Counted from the first letter of the stretch, positions 8,271 to 16,931 are shown. The stretch: DNA of 39,538 nt from Streptomyces longispororuber (GCF_024448165.1 NZ_JAMOLN010000083.1:1-39538); one strand, 5' to 3'. Notes: generated by a model not told the origin, from the sequence alone. Numbers and translations are program-made.

Positions 8271-8319
8271 CCGACTGGACCGTGTGCGCCCGCGCGGCAG
8301 GTGCACACGGTCCAGTCGG
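8271..8319. terminator. Long perfect hairpin between convergent genes
   Basis: A 17-bp perfect stem (8271-8287 with 8303-8319; CCGACTGGACCGTGTGC on the left arm) and a 15-nt GC-rich loop. It sits between the stop of the tannase gene and that of the convergent SDR gene, so it probably terminates both. Confidence 0.85.
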
Positions 8320-8331
8320 AGCGGGTCCGGA

Positions 8332-9261
8332 TCACGCGGCGCCGGCGAGGAGGTCCTCGGACAGCTCCCACAGGCGTCGCGCGCCCATCGGGTCGACGGC
8401 GTAACGGGCGACGCCGTGCAGGGTGCCGGAGCGTCGGTCCACGACCTCGGTCTCGTCGCAGTCGACGAAGTAGCGGCCGCCGACGCCTTCGAGCAGGGGT
8501 GAGGTGGCGAGGAGAGCCGAGGTGGCGGCGCCCTGCTCGACGGTCTTGATCAGTTCGGCGGCGACGCGGCCGCTGCCCCCACCGCCCGTGTGCCGTTGCA
8601 GGTTCGTGTAGATGGCGCCCGGCATCAGGGCGTTGGCGGTGATGTTGTCGTCGGCCCAGCGGCGGGTCGCCTCCACCGCGAACAGGACGTTGGCGGTCTT
8701 GGACTGCCCGTAGGCCAGCCACGGGTCGTAGCGGCGGAAGGCGAAGTTGACGTCGTCCCACACGATCGGCGACTGCTGGTGGCCGGTGGAACTCACCGCC
8801 ACGACACGGGCGTGGCCGTCGGCGGCCAGCGCACCGTGCAGGCCGGTGGCCAGGGCGAAGTGGCCCAGGTGATTGGTGGCGAACTGCCACTCCCAGCCCT
8901 GCTCCGTGTACTGCTCGGGGCAGGCCATGACGCCTGCGTTGTTCACCAGAACGTGCAGCGGTCCCTGCCAGGCGGCGGTGAAGGCCGTGATGGACGCGGG
9001 ATCGGTCAGGTCGAGGTGCACGGCCCGAACGTCCTGGTTGCCGGTCGAGATGGTGATGTCCTTGGCGATGCGGTCGCCGGCCGTCATGTCCCGCACGGCG
9101 AGGGTGACGGCCGCGCCGGTGGCCGCCAGGGCGCGTGCCGTCTCCGCCCCGATACCCGATGAGGCGCCGGTGACCACGGCGCGGCGGCCGGTGAGATCGA
9201 TGCCGGACACGACTTCGTCGGCGGTGCTGGCGAACCCGAAGGGGGTGGTGATGGCATTCAT
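8332..9261 (-). CDS. Short-chain dehydrogenase/reductase (WW-oxidoreductase/retinol-dehydrogenase-like)
   Basis: 309 residues from ATG 9261. All classical SDR landmarks are present: cofactor loop VVTGASSGIG, D-binding segment HLDLTDP, VLVNNAGVMA, active-site Ser in VVAVSSTGH and YGQSK (Y-x-x-x-K). NHLGHFALATGL is typical of the WWOX/RDH-like NADP-dependent group, as is the length near 310. The substrate cannot be inferred. It lies about 100 bp downstream of a second SDR on the same strand, and the pair is divergent from a LysR gene that may control both. Confidence 0.9.
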   Translation of the reverse strand: MNAITTPFGFASTADEVVSGIDLTGRRAVVTGASSGIGAETARALAATGAAVTLAVRDMTAGDRIAKDITISTGNQDVRAVHLDLTDPASITAFTAAWQGPLHVLVNNAGVMACPEQYTEQGWEWQFATNHLGHFALATGLHGALAADGHARVVAVSSTGHQQSPIVWDDVNFAFRRYDPWLAYGQSKTANVLFAVEATRRWADDNITANALMPGAIYTNLQRHTGGGGSGRVAAELIKTVEQGAATSALLATSPLLEGVGGRYFVDCDETEVVDRRSGTLHGVARYAVDPMGARRLWELSEDLLAGAA

Positions 9262-9362
9262 GAGGGGACTCTCTGCTGAAGAACTGTGGTGTGCAGCGCC
9301 GACGGGCGCTGCGGAGGGACGGCGGGTGGGTTGGGCGAGGTGGCTGAGGCGGTCTGCGGAGG

Positions 9363-10250
9363 TCAGGGGACGAGCAGGTCGTCCTGCTCGACCAGAGGCG
9401 TGCCGTCGTGCCAGGGCAGGGCTTGGCCGAAGCGCACCAGTTCGCCGTAGAGCGTGGGCTCGACGTGCTGGGCGAAGACCAGGTCGAGAACGGCGCGAGC
9501 GGCCTGGTCGGGAGACTGGGCCTGGCTGTAGTCGCTGAACCACGGGCGCGAGGTCGCGGTGTCGACCATGCCGGGGCACACGGCTGCGACGAGTGTGTCG
9601 TCGGCCAGGTCCTGCGCGCGGCGTTCGGCGGCGACGGCGCGGACGGCCGCGACCTGGGCCACCTTCGAGGGCACGTTCAGCCACAGCGGCCAGCCCGCCT
9701 CCGCGGCGGTCTGGTGGTGGATGGCGCTGCGCCACGACTCCACGGTGTACTCGACCTGCTCCAGGCTCGCCCCGTCGAACAGGTCGTGGAGCCGGACGTC
9801 GAGGTGACCGAGCGTGCCCAGGCTGCTGGCCACGACGAGCAGTCGGCCACCCGGGCGCAGCACCGGGCCGAAGGAGCGCAGGATCGCGTGCGTGGCGGTG
9901 TTGGAGACGTCGATGAACTCGTCGGCCCGCCCGGCCTGCGAATCCCCGGGCAGTAGGCGGGCGACCGCATTGGAGATGACGACGTCCACCCCTCCGTACT
10001 GGGCGTGCAGGTCCTCGGCGAGACGCGCGATGGCGTCGGTGTCCGTGACGTCCAGGACCCGGCCCTCGACACGGGCGCGGGTGGCGGACAGCCGACCGAC
10101 TTCCCGGGCTGCGTCCGCGACCCGCCGCTGGTTGCGACCGGTGAGCAGTACCAGGTCCTGCGGATCCATGCGGGCCGCCAGTCCTGCGACGAAGGCCCGG
10201 CCGAGTCCTTGGTTGGCCCCTGTGACGAGTGCGATGCGCGAAGTGGACAT
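9363..10250 (-). CDS. SDR-family protein lacking the catalytic Tyr
   Basis: 295 residues from ATG 10250. The Rossmann start is intact (IALVTGANQGLGRAF) and resembles carbonyl-reductase-type SDRs; VLDVTDTDAIARL and VVISNAVARLLPG follow at the expected spacing (VISNA in place of NNAG). The Ser of VVASSLGTLGHL is present. At the catalytic Y-x-x-x-K position the sequence is NVPSK, so the Lys remains but Tyr is replaced by Asn. This may be a conserved subgroup with altered chemistry or a nucleotide-binding, non-reductase role. First gene of a likely two-gene unit, 70 bp from the divergent LysR gene. Confidence 0.8.
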   Translation of the reverse strand: MSTSRIALVTGANQGLGRAFVAGLAARMDPQDLVLLTGRNQRRVADAAREVGRLSATRARVEGRVLDVTDTDAIARLAEDLHAQYGGVDVVISNAVARLLPGDSQAGRADEFIDVSNTATHAILRSFGPVLRPGGRLLVVASSLGTLGHLDVRLHDLFDGASLEQVEYTVESWRSAIHHQTAAEAGWPLWLNVPSKVAQVAAVRAVAAERRAQDLADDTLVAAVCPGMVDTATSRPWFSDYSQAQSPDQAARAVLDLVFAQHVEPTLYGELVRFGQALPWHDGTPLVEQDDLLVP

Positions 10251-10262
10251 ACCTCTACGCTA

Positions 10263-10276
10263 GGAACCTCGGTTCC
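10263..10276. promoter_or_regulatory. Palindrome in the SDR/LysR divergent promoter region
   Basis: GGAACC-TC-GGTTCC, a perfect 6+6 inverted repeat in the centre of the 70-bp space between the divergent SDR and LysR genes. A LysR binding site is expected there, but the T-N11-A rule does not identify it uniquely. Confidence 0.5.
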
Positions 10277-10320
10277 ATGAGTCCAACGAAAGTTCGGCAC
10301 AGGTAGCATGCGTAAACATC

Positions 10321-11253
10321 ATGGACTTCACCGATGTGTCACTGACCGCACTACGCGTCCTGCGCGCCGTGGCCGAACAAGGGACCTTCACCGCGGCCGC
10401 GGCGTCGCTCGGCTACACGCAGTCCGCGGTGTCCCGGCAGATCGCCGCGATCGAGCGTGCGGCAGGCACGGAACTCCTGGAGCGGCGGCGCGACGGGGCC
10501 CGGCTCACCGCCGCGGGCCGTGTCGTCATGCGTCGCGCCACGGTCGTGCTCGATGAGATCGCCGCGACCGCCAGGGAGCTGTCCGGCCTGCCGGAGCAGA
10601 CCGGCACGGTCCGACTGGGATGGGTGCCCAGCGCCGGCGCGGTGCTGGTGCCCCAAGCGCTCACCGCGCTGCGCGCGAGCAACCCCGGGCTCGAGGTCGT
10701 CGGCCGCGAGGGCGGCACCCCTGCGCTGGTCCGCGCGCTGCGGGCAGGCAGTCTGGATCTGGCCCTGCTCGCTTCTGAGCCGCCGTTCCGCGCACCGGAC
10801 ACGGAGTCGCCCCCGCTGGCTCTGCAGACGCTCACCGAACGCCCGCTGTGTCTCGCGGTGCCCGCCACCCATCCACTGGCCCGCGGCGAGTACGTCGACG
10901 TGGCCGATCTGCGAGGGCAGCGCTGGATCGCCGGGTCCACATCAGGGGAGGACCGCCTGATGGGTGTGTGGCCGGGCCTGGACGAGCGCCCCGAGATCGC
11001 CCACACCGCTCGCGACTGGCTCGCCAAACTCCACCTCGTCGCCGCAGGGTTCGGACTGACCACCATCCCCGCCTCGCTCGTCGCGGCGGCGCCTCCCGGA
11101 GTGCGCGTCCTCCCCGTCCGAGGCGGCCCGCAAGAACAGCGACGCCTGGTCCTGGCGCGCCTGCCCGCCCCGCCCTCCCCGGCCGTGACACGTGTGGCGG
11201 CCGTTCTCCGCGCGACGGCACTCGACGCTTCTACGCCCCGCCTGTCCCCATGA
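10321..11253 (+). CDS. LysR-family transcriptional regulator
   Basis: 310 residues from ATG 10321. The winged-helix DNA-binding region is clear: LRVLRAVAEQGTFTAAAASLGYTQSAVSRQIAAIERAAGTELLERR (quoted in parts: TFTAAAASLGYTQSAVSRQI). The C-terminal periplasmic-binding-like effector domain starts near TVRLGWVPSAGAVLVPQAL. Divergent from the two SDR genes and probably their regulator, by the usual LysR arrangement. The effector cannot be deduced. Confidence 0.92.
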   Translation: MDFTDVSLTALRVLRAVAEQGTFTAAAASLGYTQSAVSRQIAAIERAAGTELLERRRDGARLTAAGRVVMRRATVVLDEIAATARELSGLPEQTGTVRLGWVPSAGAVLVPQALTALRASNPGLEVVGREGGTPALVRALRAGSLDLALLASEPPFRAPDTESPPLALQTLTERPLCLAVPATHPLARGEYVDVADLRGQRWIAGSTSGEDRLMGVWPGLDERPEIAHTARDWLAKLHLVAAGFGLTTIPASLVAAAPPGVRVLPVRGGPQEQRRLVLARLPAPPSPAVTRVAAVLRATALDASTPRLSP

Positions 11254-11313
11254 GCGAGGTGGAGTGGCGCCCCGGAGATGTGTGCCGGCCGTTCTGATGG
11301 CTCTTCGGCCGAC

Positions 11314-12117
11314 TCACCGGGGCGGCACCACTTTGAAGTAGAGGTCCAGGAGCGAGGCGTCGCCGCGGACCTCCAGTCCGTCCTTGGGGATGCGGTGCCA
11401 CAGGAACAGGGCCAAGTCGGAGGCGGTGGCGGTCAGTTCGGCGTGGCAGCATCCGCTGCCGTGGTTGAGCAGAGCCCCTTCGGTGTCCAACTGCACGACC
11501 CAGATGCCGAATCCGTCCGACTGCCGGAACCGCATGCGCTCGCCCTGTCCGGGCGGTGCGGGGGACCAGCGGCGGCGGGCGGGGGCCATCACCTCGAAGG
11601 TGTGGGTGACGGCGTCCATGGCAAGGCGCCTCTCGACCGGCCCGGCGGAGCCGACGGCGTTCTCCGCGTCCCAGCGGTGCACGGCCGCCTCGATGGCCTG
11701 CATCCGCTGCCAGAACCCGACCGACTGCTCCCTGCCCCAGGTCCACACCCGCTCGGCCGGGTCCCGGCCGGCCAGCAGCTCCGCCAGCCGGGCCGCACCC
11801 TCCCGGAACCAGTCGAGGAGGCTCGGGGGCAAGGGGCCGTGATTCGGGGCCCGTTGAGGATCGGGCCAGTCGGCCCGGGCGGTAGGGAGCCGGAGCCAGG
11901 ACCGGTCGGCGCGCTGTGGCCACCCACGCCGTCCCGCGCCCACCACCTGGATCACGTGGCGGTGTACGAAACCCAGGTGGAACACCAGATCTGCCATCGA
12001 CCAGCCGGGGCACGACGGCACAAGACAGAGACTGCCGTTGTCTTCCCGCGGTGTCGCCCGGCGGGCCGCGGCTTCGAACGCCTCGACATCGCGGCGGAGT
12101 TGCGCGACATAGTCCAT
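11314..12117 (-). CDS. Maleylpyruvate isomerase-like mycothiol-dependent protein (DinB/MDMPI fold)
   Basis: 267 residues from ATG 12117. The N-terminal half has the DinB/MDMPI signature VPSCPGWSMADLVFHLGFVHRHV, where His residues of the four-helix bundle bind metal, and EAAVHRWDAENAVG at the second conserved helix. The C-terminal part (from about SDGFGIWVVQL) matches the MDMPI C-terminal SCP2-like region (ELTATASDLALFLW). Members use mycothiol, the actinobacterial thiol, in isomerisation or S-transfer; the reaction here is unknown. Downstream of the TetR gene on the same strand, with 165 bp between. Confidence 0.85.
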   Translation of the reverse strand: MDYVAQLRRDVEAFEAAARRATPREDNGSLCLVPSCPGWSMADLVFHLGFVHRHVIQVVGAGRRGWPQRADRSWLRLPTARADWPDPQRAPNHGPLPPSLLDWFREGAARLAELLAGRDPAERVWTWGREQSVGFWQRMQAIEAAVHRWDAENAVGSAGPVERRLAMDAVTHTFEVMAPARRRWSPAPPGQGERMRFRQSDGFGIWVVQLDTEGALLNHGSGCCHAELTATASDLALFLWHRIPKDGLEVRGDASLLDLYFKVVPPR

Positions 12118-12282
12118 GCTTCACGGTCGGCCCTCCGGCCCCGTCCGCGCAACCACCGAGCCTGCGAGGAGCAGAGCCCGAAGCCGCAAGGCCCGCTGTC
12201 GGTCGAGCGTCGATCAGCCTGCCGCCTGGGGCGGAGCCGGGAGCTCGTGCCTGCCTGGCGGTGCCGTCGCGCGCGTCCCGGC

Positions 12283-12858
12283 TCAGGGAGCAGTGGCTTC
12301 CCAGGCCGCTTCGATCATGCGGAAGACCTCGTCCACCGTGGCCCCGGGATCGTCGGCCCGGCAGGCCAGCGCGTAGGCGTCGATGGTGAACCGTGCGGTT
12401 GCCTGGCAAGCCGTCGCGCTCCGGGACAGGTGGGGGTCGGCGGCCAGTGCCGTGGCCAGAGCCTGTGCGTGACGCAGGCTCATCGACTCCTCGTACTCCT
12501 GCAGGGCAGGTGATCCCTCGATCAGACGGCGGACGGGGGCGCTTCCCTCCGCCGTGCAGTGCTGTACCAGGGCCTGGACCTCGCGGTGCAGTGCTGGGAT
12601 GAGCGGCTCGCGCGGAGGCCGGTCGGTGACGGCCCGTGTGAGGCGCTGCTCGAAGTCCTGGTCGCGCTCGAACACGAGGGCCTCTTTTGAGGCGAAGTGC
12701 GCGAAGACGGTGGTGACGGCCACGTCGGCCTCGGCCGCCACGTCCCGGATGCCCACGGTGTCGTACCCACGCTCCAGGAAGAGGTGCAGCGCGGTGTCGG
12801 CGATCTTCTGGCGGGTCGCGGCCTTCTTGCGTTCGCGGCGTCCGGACGGCTCGGTCAT
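12283..12858 (-). CDS. TetR-family transcriptional regulator
   Basis: 191 residues from ATG 12858. HTH: RQKIADTALHLFLERGYDTVGI then DVAVTTVFAHFASKEALVF. The ligand domain is of ordinary length. It is divergent from the quinone-oxidoreductase-like gene with only 70 bp between starts; the palindrome at 12898-12916 lies in that gap, so it likely represses itself and the oxidoreductase. Confidence 0.9.
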   Translation of the reverse strand: MTEPSGRRERKKAATRQKIADTALHLFLERGYDTVGIRDVAAEADVAVTTVFAHFASKEALVFERDQDFEQRLTRAVTDRPPREPLIPALHREVQALVQHCTAEGSAPVRRLIEGSPALQEYEESMSLRHAQALATALAADPHLSRSATACQATARFTIDAYALACRADDPGATVDEVFRMIEAAWEATAP

Positions 12859-12897
12859 GGTCTGACACTAGCAGGTAGGAAAACAGAATCGTTGTGA

Positions 12898-12916
12898 AAC
12901 ACTAACGGTTAGGGTT
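12898..12916. promoter_or_regulatory. 19-bp palindrome, candidate operator of the adjacent TetR
   Basis: AAC-A-CTAAC-G-GTTAG-G-GTT: perfectly paired except for the single unpaired symmetric bases. It ends 12 bp before the oxidoreductase ATG and 39 bp from the TetR start, a position that would control both genes. Confidence 0.65.
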
Positions 12917-12928
12917 ATCTTCGATCGC

Positions 12929-13822
12929 ATGAAGAGAATCAACTTCGCCGAGTTCGGTGGTCCCGAGGTCTTGCAGCTTGTGGACGCGGAGGAGCCCCAC
13001 GCGGGCGCGGGCCGGATACGCATCGCTGTGCGGGCCGCGGGGGTCAACCCCGTCGACTGGAGAATCCGGGAGGGGCAGGTCCTGGGAGCGCATCCGGTCC
13101 AGCTGCCCGCCGGGCTCGGCCTGGACGCCGCCGGAGTCGTGGACGAAGTGGGCGAGGGCGTCGTAGGAGTCGAGGTCGGAGACCGCGTTTTTGGCGAAGG
13201 CACCGACACGTACGCCGAGTTCGCCGTGCTGTCGGCCTGGGCCCGGATGCCTGAGGGGCTGACCTTCGAGGAGGCAGCCGGTTACCCGTCCGTGGTGGAG
13301 ACCGCGCTGCGCATCATCCAGGAGGTCGGCGTCGGGCCTGGGCAGACACTGCTGGTCAGTGGAGCGTCCGGCGGCGTCGGATCGGCGGTGCTGCAGATCG
13401 CCCGCTCCCGCGGCATCGCGGTCATCGGCACGGCAGGGGCGGCGAACCAGGACTACCTGCGCGGCCTGGGCGCCCTCGCCACGACCTACGACGAGGGCTG
13501 GGTCGAGCGGGTGCGGCAGTTGGGCCGGGTCGACGCGGCCCTGGACCTGGCCGGCTCGGGCGTGATCCCCGAACTCGTCGAGCTGACCGGTGACCCGCGC
13601 AAGGTGGTGTCCATCGCCGACCTCGGCGCACCGCAACTGGGCGTCCGCTTCTCCGGCGTGGCCGGGAGCATGCCGGACGCGCTCGCCGAAGCCGTCGACC
13701 TCATCTCCCGTGGCAGGCTCCACATCCCGGTCGAGAAGTCGTACGCCCTCACGGAGGCGGCGATCGCGCACGCGGACAGCCGCGCCGGCCACACCCGCGG
13801 GCGCAGGGTCCTGGTCGTCTGA
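12929..13822 (+). CDS. NAD(P)-dependent quinone-oxidoreductase-like enzyme (zinc-free MDR)
   Basis: 297 residues from ATG 12929. Medium-chain dehydrogenase/reductase family: GroES-like N-terminus (VRAAGVNPVDWRIREG, the NPVDW of the quinone oxidoreductase group), then the nucleotide fold LLVSGASGGVGSAVLQIA. No structural or catalytic zinc Cys cluster is seen, consistent with zinc-free quinone reductases. It is shorter than most because the N-terminal domain is compact. Likely induced when the divergent TetR is released. Confidence 0.9.
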   Translation: MKRINFAEFGGPEVLQLVDAEEPHAGAGRIRIAVRAAGVNPVDWRIREGQVLGAHPVQLPAGLGLDAAGVVDEVGEGVVGVEVGDRVFGEGTDTYAEFAVLSAWARMPEGLTFEEAAGYPSVVETALRIIQEVGVGPGQTLLVSGASGGVGSAVLQIARSRGIAVIGTAGAANQDYLRGLGALATTYDEGWVERVRQLGRVDAALDLAGSGVIPELVELTGDPRKVVSIADLGAPQLGVRFSGVAGSMPDALAEAVDLISRGRLHIPVEKSYALTEAAIAHADSRAGHTRGRRVLVV

Positions 13823-13858
13823 CCCGAGGACCTTCCCGCCCCGCGCCGAACGGCCGGA

Positions 13859-14263
13859 TCAGGCGGTCTGCTCCTGGGCGTGCTGCTCGTTGGCGCGGTC
13901 GACCTCGGCCATGTGTTCTTCGGCCCACGCGCGGAGCCTGGCCAGCGGTTCTTCCAAGGTCAGGCCCAGCGGGGTGAGCCGGTAGTGGACGCGGGGCGGC
14001 ACCGTGGCCTCCACCCGTCGATGCACCAGGCCGTCACGGGTCATGCTCTGCAAGGTCACCGACAGCATCTTCTGCGAGACGCCGGCCATCCTCCGTTGCA
14101 GCTCCGCGAAGCGCACCTCCTGCGGGTCGGCCTCGGCCAGGACCTTGATGGCCATGGAGGTCCACTTCGTGCCGATCCGATCGAGTAGCCGACGGGTCGG
14201 GCACTCCGGATCGAACAGGTCGCCGCGCTTGCCCGGCGCAGGGGGCTGGGACGAGGGGGTCAC
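13859..14263 (-). CDS. HxlR-family transcriptional regulator
   Basis: 134 residues from GTG 14263. HxlR winged helix: RIGTKWTSMAIKVLAEADPQEVRFAELQR, VSQKMLSVTLQSMTRDGLV and VHYRLTPLGLTLEEPLARLRAWAEEH in order. The usual Cys-x-x-Cys near the N-terminus is reduced to a single Cys (DPECPTRRLL), common in this family. Divergent from the epoxide-hydrolase-like gene with about 100 bp between, so that gene and possibly the SCO6745-family gene after it are likely targets. Confidence 0.9.
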   Translation of the reverse strand: MTPSSQPPAPGKRGDLFDPECPTRRLLDRIGTKWTSMAIKVLAEADPQEVRFAELQRRMAGVSQKMLSVTLQSMTRDGLVHRRVEATVPPRVHYRLTPLGLTLEEPLARLRAWAEEHMAEVDRANEQHAQEQTA

Positions 14264-14298
14264 CTGGAGCTCACCACCTGTGGGAGAAGTGCGGTCTT

Positions 14299-14335
14299 GG
14301 TGGCACCACCGTAGTTACCTATCGTTTTGTTGTCA
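14299..14335. promoter_or_regulatory. HxlR/hydrolase divergent control region
   Basis: Contains GGTGG-CA-CCACC (14299-14310) and, just after it, an AT-richer stretch ctatcgttttgttgtca that stands out from its surroundings. Both lie in the gap between divergent starts. I propose the regulator binds here but cannot name the exact site. Confidence 0.3.
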
Positions 14336-14364
14336 CCATTCGTAACCACCGAAGGGGCAGCACC

Positions 14365-15249
14365 ATGCCCGTCAACTCCCAGCGCACGCGCGGACGTCAC
14401 CACCCGTCGCCTGTCGAGCTCCGCCGCGTCCCCGCCAACGGCATCGATCTCAATGTGGCCCTCGCCGGCGACGGCCCGGCGGTGCTTCTGCTGCACGGCT
14501 TCCCGCACAGCTGGCAGCTGTGGACCGACGTCATCGATTCCCTTGCCGGGCAGTACCGGGTGATCGCGCCGGACCTGCGCGGCGCGGGCGGGAGCACCCG
14601 GGCTCGGGACGGCTACGACGCCGGCACGCTCGCGGACGATGCCGAAGCGCTCCTCGGCGCCCTCGGAGAGACTTCGGCCGCTGTGGTCGGCATCGATGCC
14701 GGTACCCCACCGGCGTTCCTGCTGGCCATGCGCCGACCGGATCTGGTCCGGCAGCTCGTGGTCATGGAATCGCTGCTCGGGAGGCTGCCGGGCGCCGAGG
14801 AGTTCCTCGCCCACGGGGCGCCGTGGTGGTTCGGCTTCCACGCGGTGCCGGGCCTCGCGGAAACCGTACTCAGCGGACACGAAGCCGACTACCTCGACTG
14901 GTTCCTCAACAGCGGCACCCTGGGGGAGGGGGTGGACCCCGCCGTGCGCGACGCCTTCGTGCACGCGTACACCGGCACCGACGCCCTGCGGTGCGCCTTC
15001 TCCCCCTATCGGGCTCTGCCCACCAGCGCCGAACAGATCCAGCACGCCGTCGAAACGGGTCGGTTGACCGTCCCCACCCTGGCCATCGGCGCCCACCCGG
15101 TGGGGAAGGCCCTCGAACAGCAGCTGCGGCCGGTCGCCGATCACCTCGTCGGTCACGTCCTCGAAGACTGCGGCCACATCATCCCGCTGCACCGCCCCAA
15201 GGCCCTGCTCGCCCTCCTGGAACCCTTCCTCGCCGCCAGTTCCGGGTGA
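14365..15249 (+). CDS. Alpha/beta hydrolase, epoxide-hydrolase type
   Basis: 294 residues from ATG 14365 with GAAGGGG 8 bp upstream. Oxyanion-hole motif LLHGFPHSW, nucleophile elbow GIDAG with Asp as nucleophile (G-x-D-x-G, typical of epoxide hydrolases and haloalkane dehalogenases rather than esterases) and C-terminal EDCGHIIPLHRP with the catalytic His. The cap region holds the Trp/Tyr-rich segments PWWFGFHAVPG and YLDWFLN. Cytoplasmic. It is followed after 114 bp by the SCO6745-family gene on the same strand. Confidence 0.88.
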   Translation: MPVNSQRTRGRHHPSPVELRRVPANGIDLNVALAGDGPAVLLLHGFPHSWQLWTDVIDSLAGQYRVIAPDLRGAGGSTRARDGYDAGTLADDAEALLGALGETSAAVVGIDAGTPPAFLLAMRRPDLVRQLVVMESLLGRLPGAEEFLAHGAPWWFGFHAVPGLAETVLSGHEADYLDWFLNSGTLGEGVDPAVRDAFVHAYTGTDALRCAFSPYRALPTSAEQIQHAVETGRLTVPTLAIGAHPVGKALEQQLRPVADHLVGHVLEDCGHIIPLHRPKALLALLEPFLAASSG

Positions 15250-15363
15250 CGATTTTGCCGGGTGCCTCGCAGCAGCACCCGTGAGGCGCCGGCGGATCGG
15301 GTCGCCGATGAGTTTCGGTGTACCGGACGGTCCAAGTCGGCACACCTACAACGGGAGAACCCG

Positions 15364-16215
15364 ATGGGCAAGAAGCACTCCGATCCGATGACTCACCTCG
15401 CCCGTCGCATGTTCGAGCTCCTGGAGCCGATCTGCCTGGTCACCTTCATGGCCGACGAGTGCAACGAGGAACTGGCCGCCCTCGGCCACCGCACCTACTG
15501 GGACGGCTACTTCGCCAGCCGCGCCGCACCACTGGGACGGGTGCCGGCCCACGTCGTGCACGCGGCCTTCTACAACTTCGCCGACGGGGAAGCCGCACGG
15601 CACATCCCCAGCGCGTGGGAGACGATCCCGCCCGAGGCGTCCGTCGCCGCGCGGGAGCGGGGCAGCGCGGCCTCCCTGCGGCGCATCCTCGGCGACGAGC
15701 TGACCGACTCCCCGGGGCTGGCGCGTGCCGCGGACCTGACCACGAAGGCCGCGACGAGCGCGCCCACGGAAGGCCGGGTGATGTACGCGGGCATGCGCAC
15801 CCTCGAGATCCCCGGCGACCCCGTCGCCCGGCTGTGGCATTCCGCGACCATGCTGCGCGAGCACCGCGGCGACGGCCACATCGCCGCTCTCCTCGGAGCG
15901 GGCATCGGCGGCACGGAGGCCCACGTACTCTCCGCACTGGAACAGGGCATCCACCCGCCGGAGTCGTTCGGACGCATCCATCACCTGCCGAAAGAGCGCC
16001 TGGCCGCAGTGATGGACGGCCTGCGCGAACGCGGACTCGTCGACGCAGACGGCCACTTCACCGACGCCGGCCGCGCGACCAAACAACGCATCGAAACGGT
16101 CACCGACGAACTCGCCGCCCCGCCCTACGAGGCGTTGTCGCCCGCCGAACTCGACGAGCTCATCACGGCGCTCGAACCGATCACGGCGGCCCTGGTGGCT
16201 ACAGGATCGCAGTGA
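15364..16215 (+). CDS. SCO6745-family protein (winged-helix-like, function unknown)
   Basis: 283 residues from ATG 15364 (GGGAGAA upstream). LLEPICLVTFMADECNEELAALG followed by YWDGYFASRAAPLG is the recognisable start of the SCO6745 family of actinobacterial proteins. The C-terminal half looks like a winged helix (AVMDGLRERGLVDADGHFTDAGRATKQRIE), reminiscent of MarR wings, so a DNA-binding or sensing role is possible. No catalytic motif. Its 3' end overlaps the 3' end of the convergent TetR gene by 91 bp. Confidence 0.75.
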   Translation: MGKKHSDPMTHLARRMFELLEPICLVTFMADECNEELAALGHRTYWDGYFASRAAPLGRVPAHVVHAAFYNFADGEAARHIPSAWETIPPEASVAARERGSAASLRRILGDELTDSPGLARAADLTTKAATSAPTEGRVMYAGMRTLEIPGDPVARLWHSATMLREHRGDGHIAALLGAGIGGTEAHVLSALEQGIHPPESFGRIHHLPKERLAAVMDGLRERGLVDADGHFTDAGRATKQRIETVTDELAAPPYEALSPAELDELITALEPITAALVATGSQ

Positions 16216-16883
16216 GACGCCGGCGGACCCTGGTCCATCGCCCCGTAGGCGTACAGGAATGTGTCGACCGCGGCGCCCGCGACCTCCCTGGTCTCGGCGG
16301 CGCTCACCGCGCGCGTGCCGAGTCGGGACCGTGCCTCCATCGGCCCGGTGAGCAGCGCCAGGAACTGCTCGGCCGCGCGCGCCGGGTCCGCCGCGCGCAG
16401 CCGCCCGGCGAGCGCGAGCCGCGCGAACCGGTCGGCCAGGGCCTCGCCGAGCCGCCCCGCCGTCCGCCCCTGGACGACCTCCGCGAGATCGGGGAACGTA
16501 GCGAGCTGCGCGTATGTCAATGCCCGCAGTGCGGAAGCCCGTTGACCACAGCACACCTTGAGGAGCCGGTACCCGACGTCCTCGAGCCCGGCCCGTAGGT
16601 CGTCACCGGGGTCGCGCAGCCGCTCGACGACAGCGAGGTTCTCGGCCATCACGAGGTCGGCGGCGGCCACGACGGCGTGCCGGAAGAGGTTCTCCTTGTC
16701 GCTGAGGTGGTTGTAGACGGTCGGCTTGGCGACCCCGGCCTCCTCCGCGATCTCCTGCACACACGCCTGTGCATAGCCGCGCCGCGCGAACACGGCGAAC
16801 GCGGCGTCGAGGATCGCCTGCCGCTTGTCGATGCGCCCCCGGGGAGCGGGCCGTCCCGCGGCCGCGGTCGTCGCTGGTGTCAC
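16125..16883 (-). CDS. TetR-family transcriptional regulator
   Basis: 252 residues from GTG 16883. HTH: RQAILDAAFAVFARRGYAQACVQEIAEEAGVAKPTVYNHLSDKENLF (key part VAKPTVYNHLSDKENLF). A TetR C-terminal domain of the AefR-like type follows (AAEQFLALLTGPMEARSRLG). The domain ends near VDTFLYAYGA; the remaining 35 or so residues are Ser/Ala-rich and are read through the 3' end of the convergent SCO6745-family gene, which suggests loss of the original stop. Two near-identical operators lie between this gene and the divergent Dabb gene. Confidence 0.9.
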   Translation of the reverse strand: MTPATTAAAGRPAPRGRIDKRQAILDAAFAVFARRGYAQACVQEIAEEAGVAKPTVYNHLSDKENLFRHAVVAAADLVMAENLAVVERLRDPGDDLRAGLEDVGYRLLKVCCGQRASALRALTYAQLATFPDLAEVVQGRTAGRLGEALADRFARLALAGRLRAADPARAAEQFLALLTGPMEARSRLGTRAVSAAETREVAGAAVDTFLYAYGAMDQGPPASHCDPVATRAAVIGSSAVMSSSSSAGDNAS

Positions 16884-16913
16884 GGGCGCAGACTACCCCG
16901 CGCCCAGGGCGAG

Positions 16914-16931
16914 TTGAACCTACGAGTTCAA
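16914..16931. promoter_or_regulatory. Operator copy 1 (TTGAAC-N6-GTTCAA)
   Basis: Perfect 6-6-6 inverted repeat TTGAAC CTACGA GTTCAA, 31 bp upstream of the TetR start. In reverse complement it reads TTTGAACTCGTAGGTTCAA, nearly the same as copy 2. Confidence 0.8.

Noticed and set aside
6539..8890. 783-codon minus-strand frame opposite the tannase gene
   Set aside because: Composition is Gly/Arg/Val-rich without any motif; the plus strand encodes a full tannase-family enzyme.
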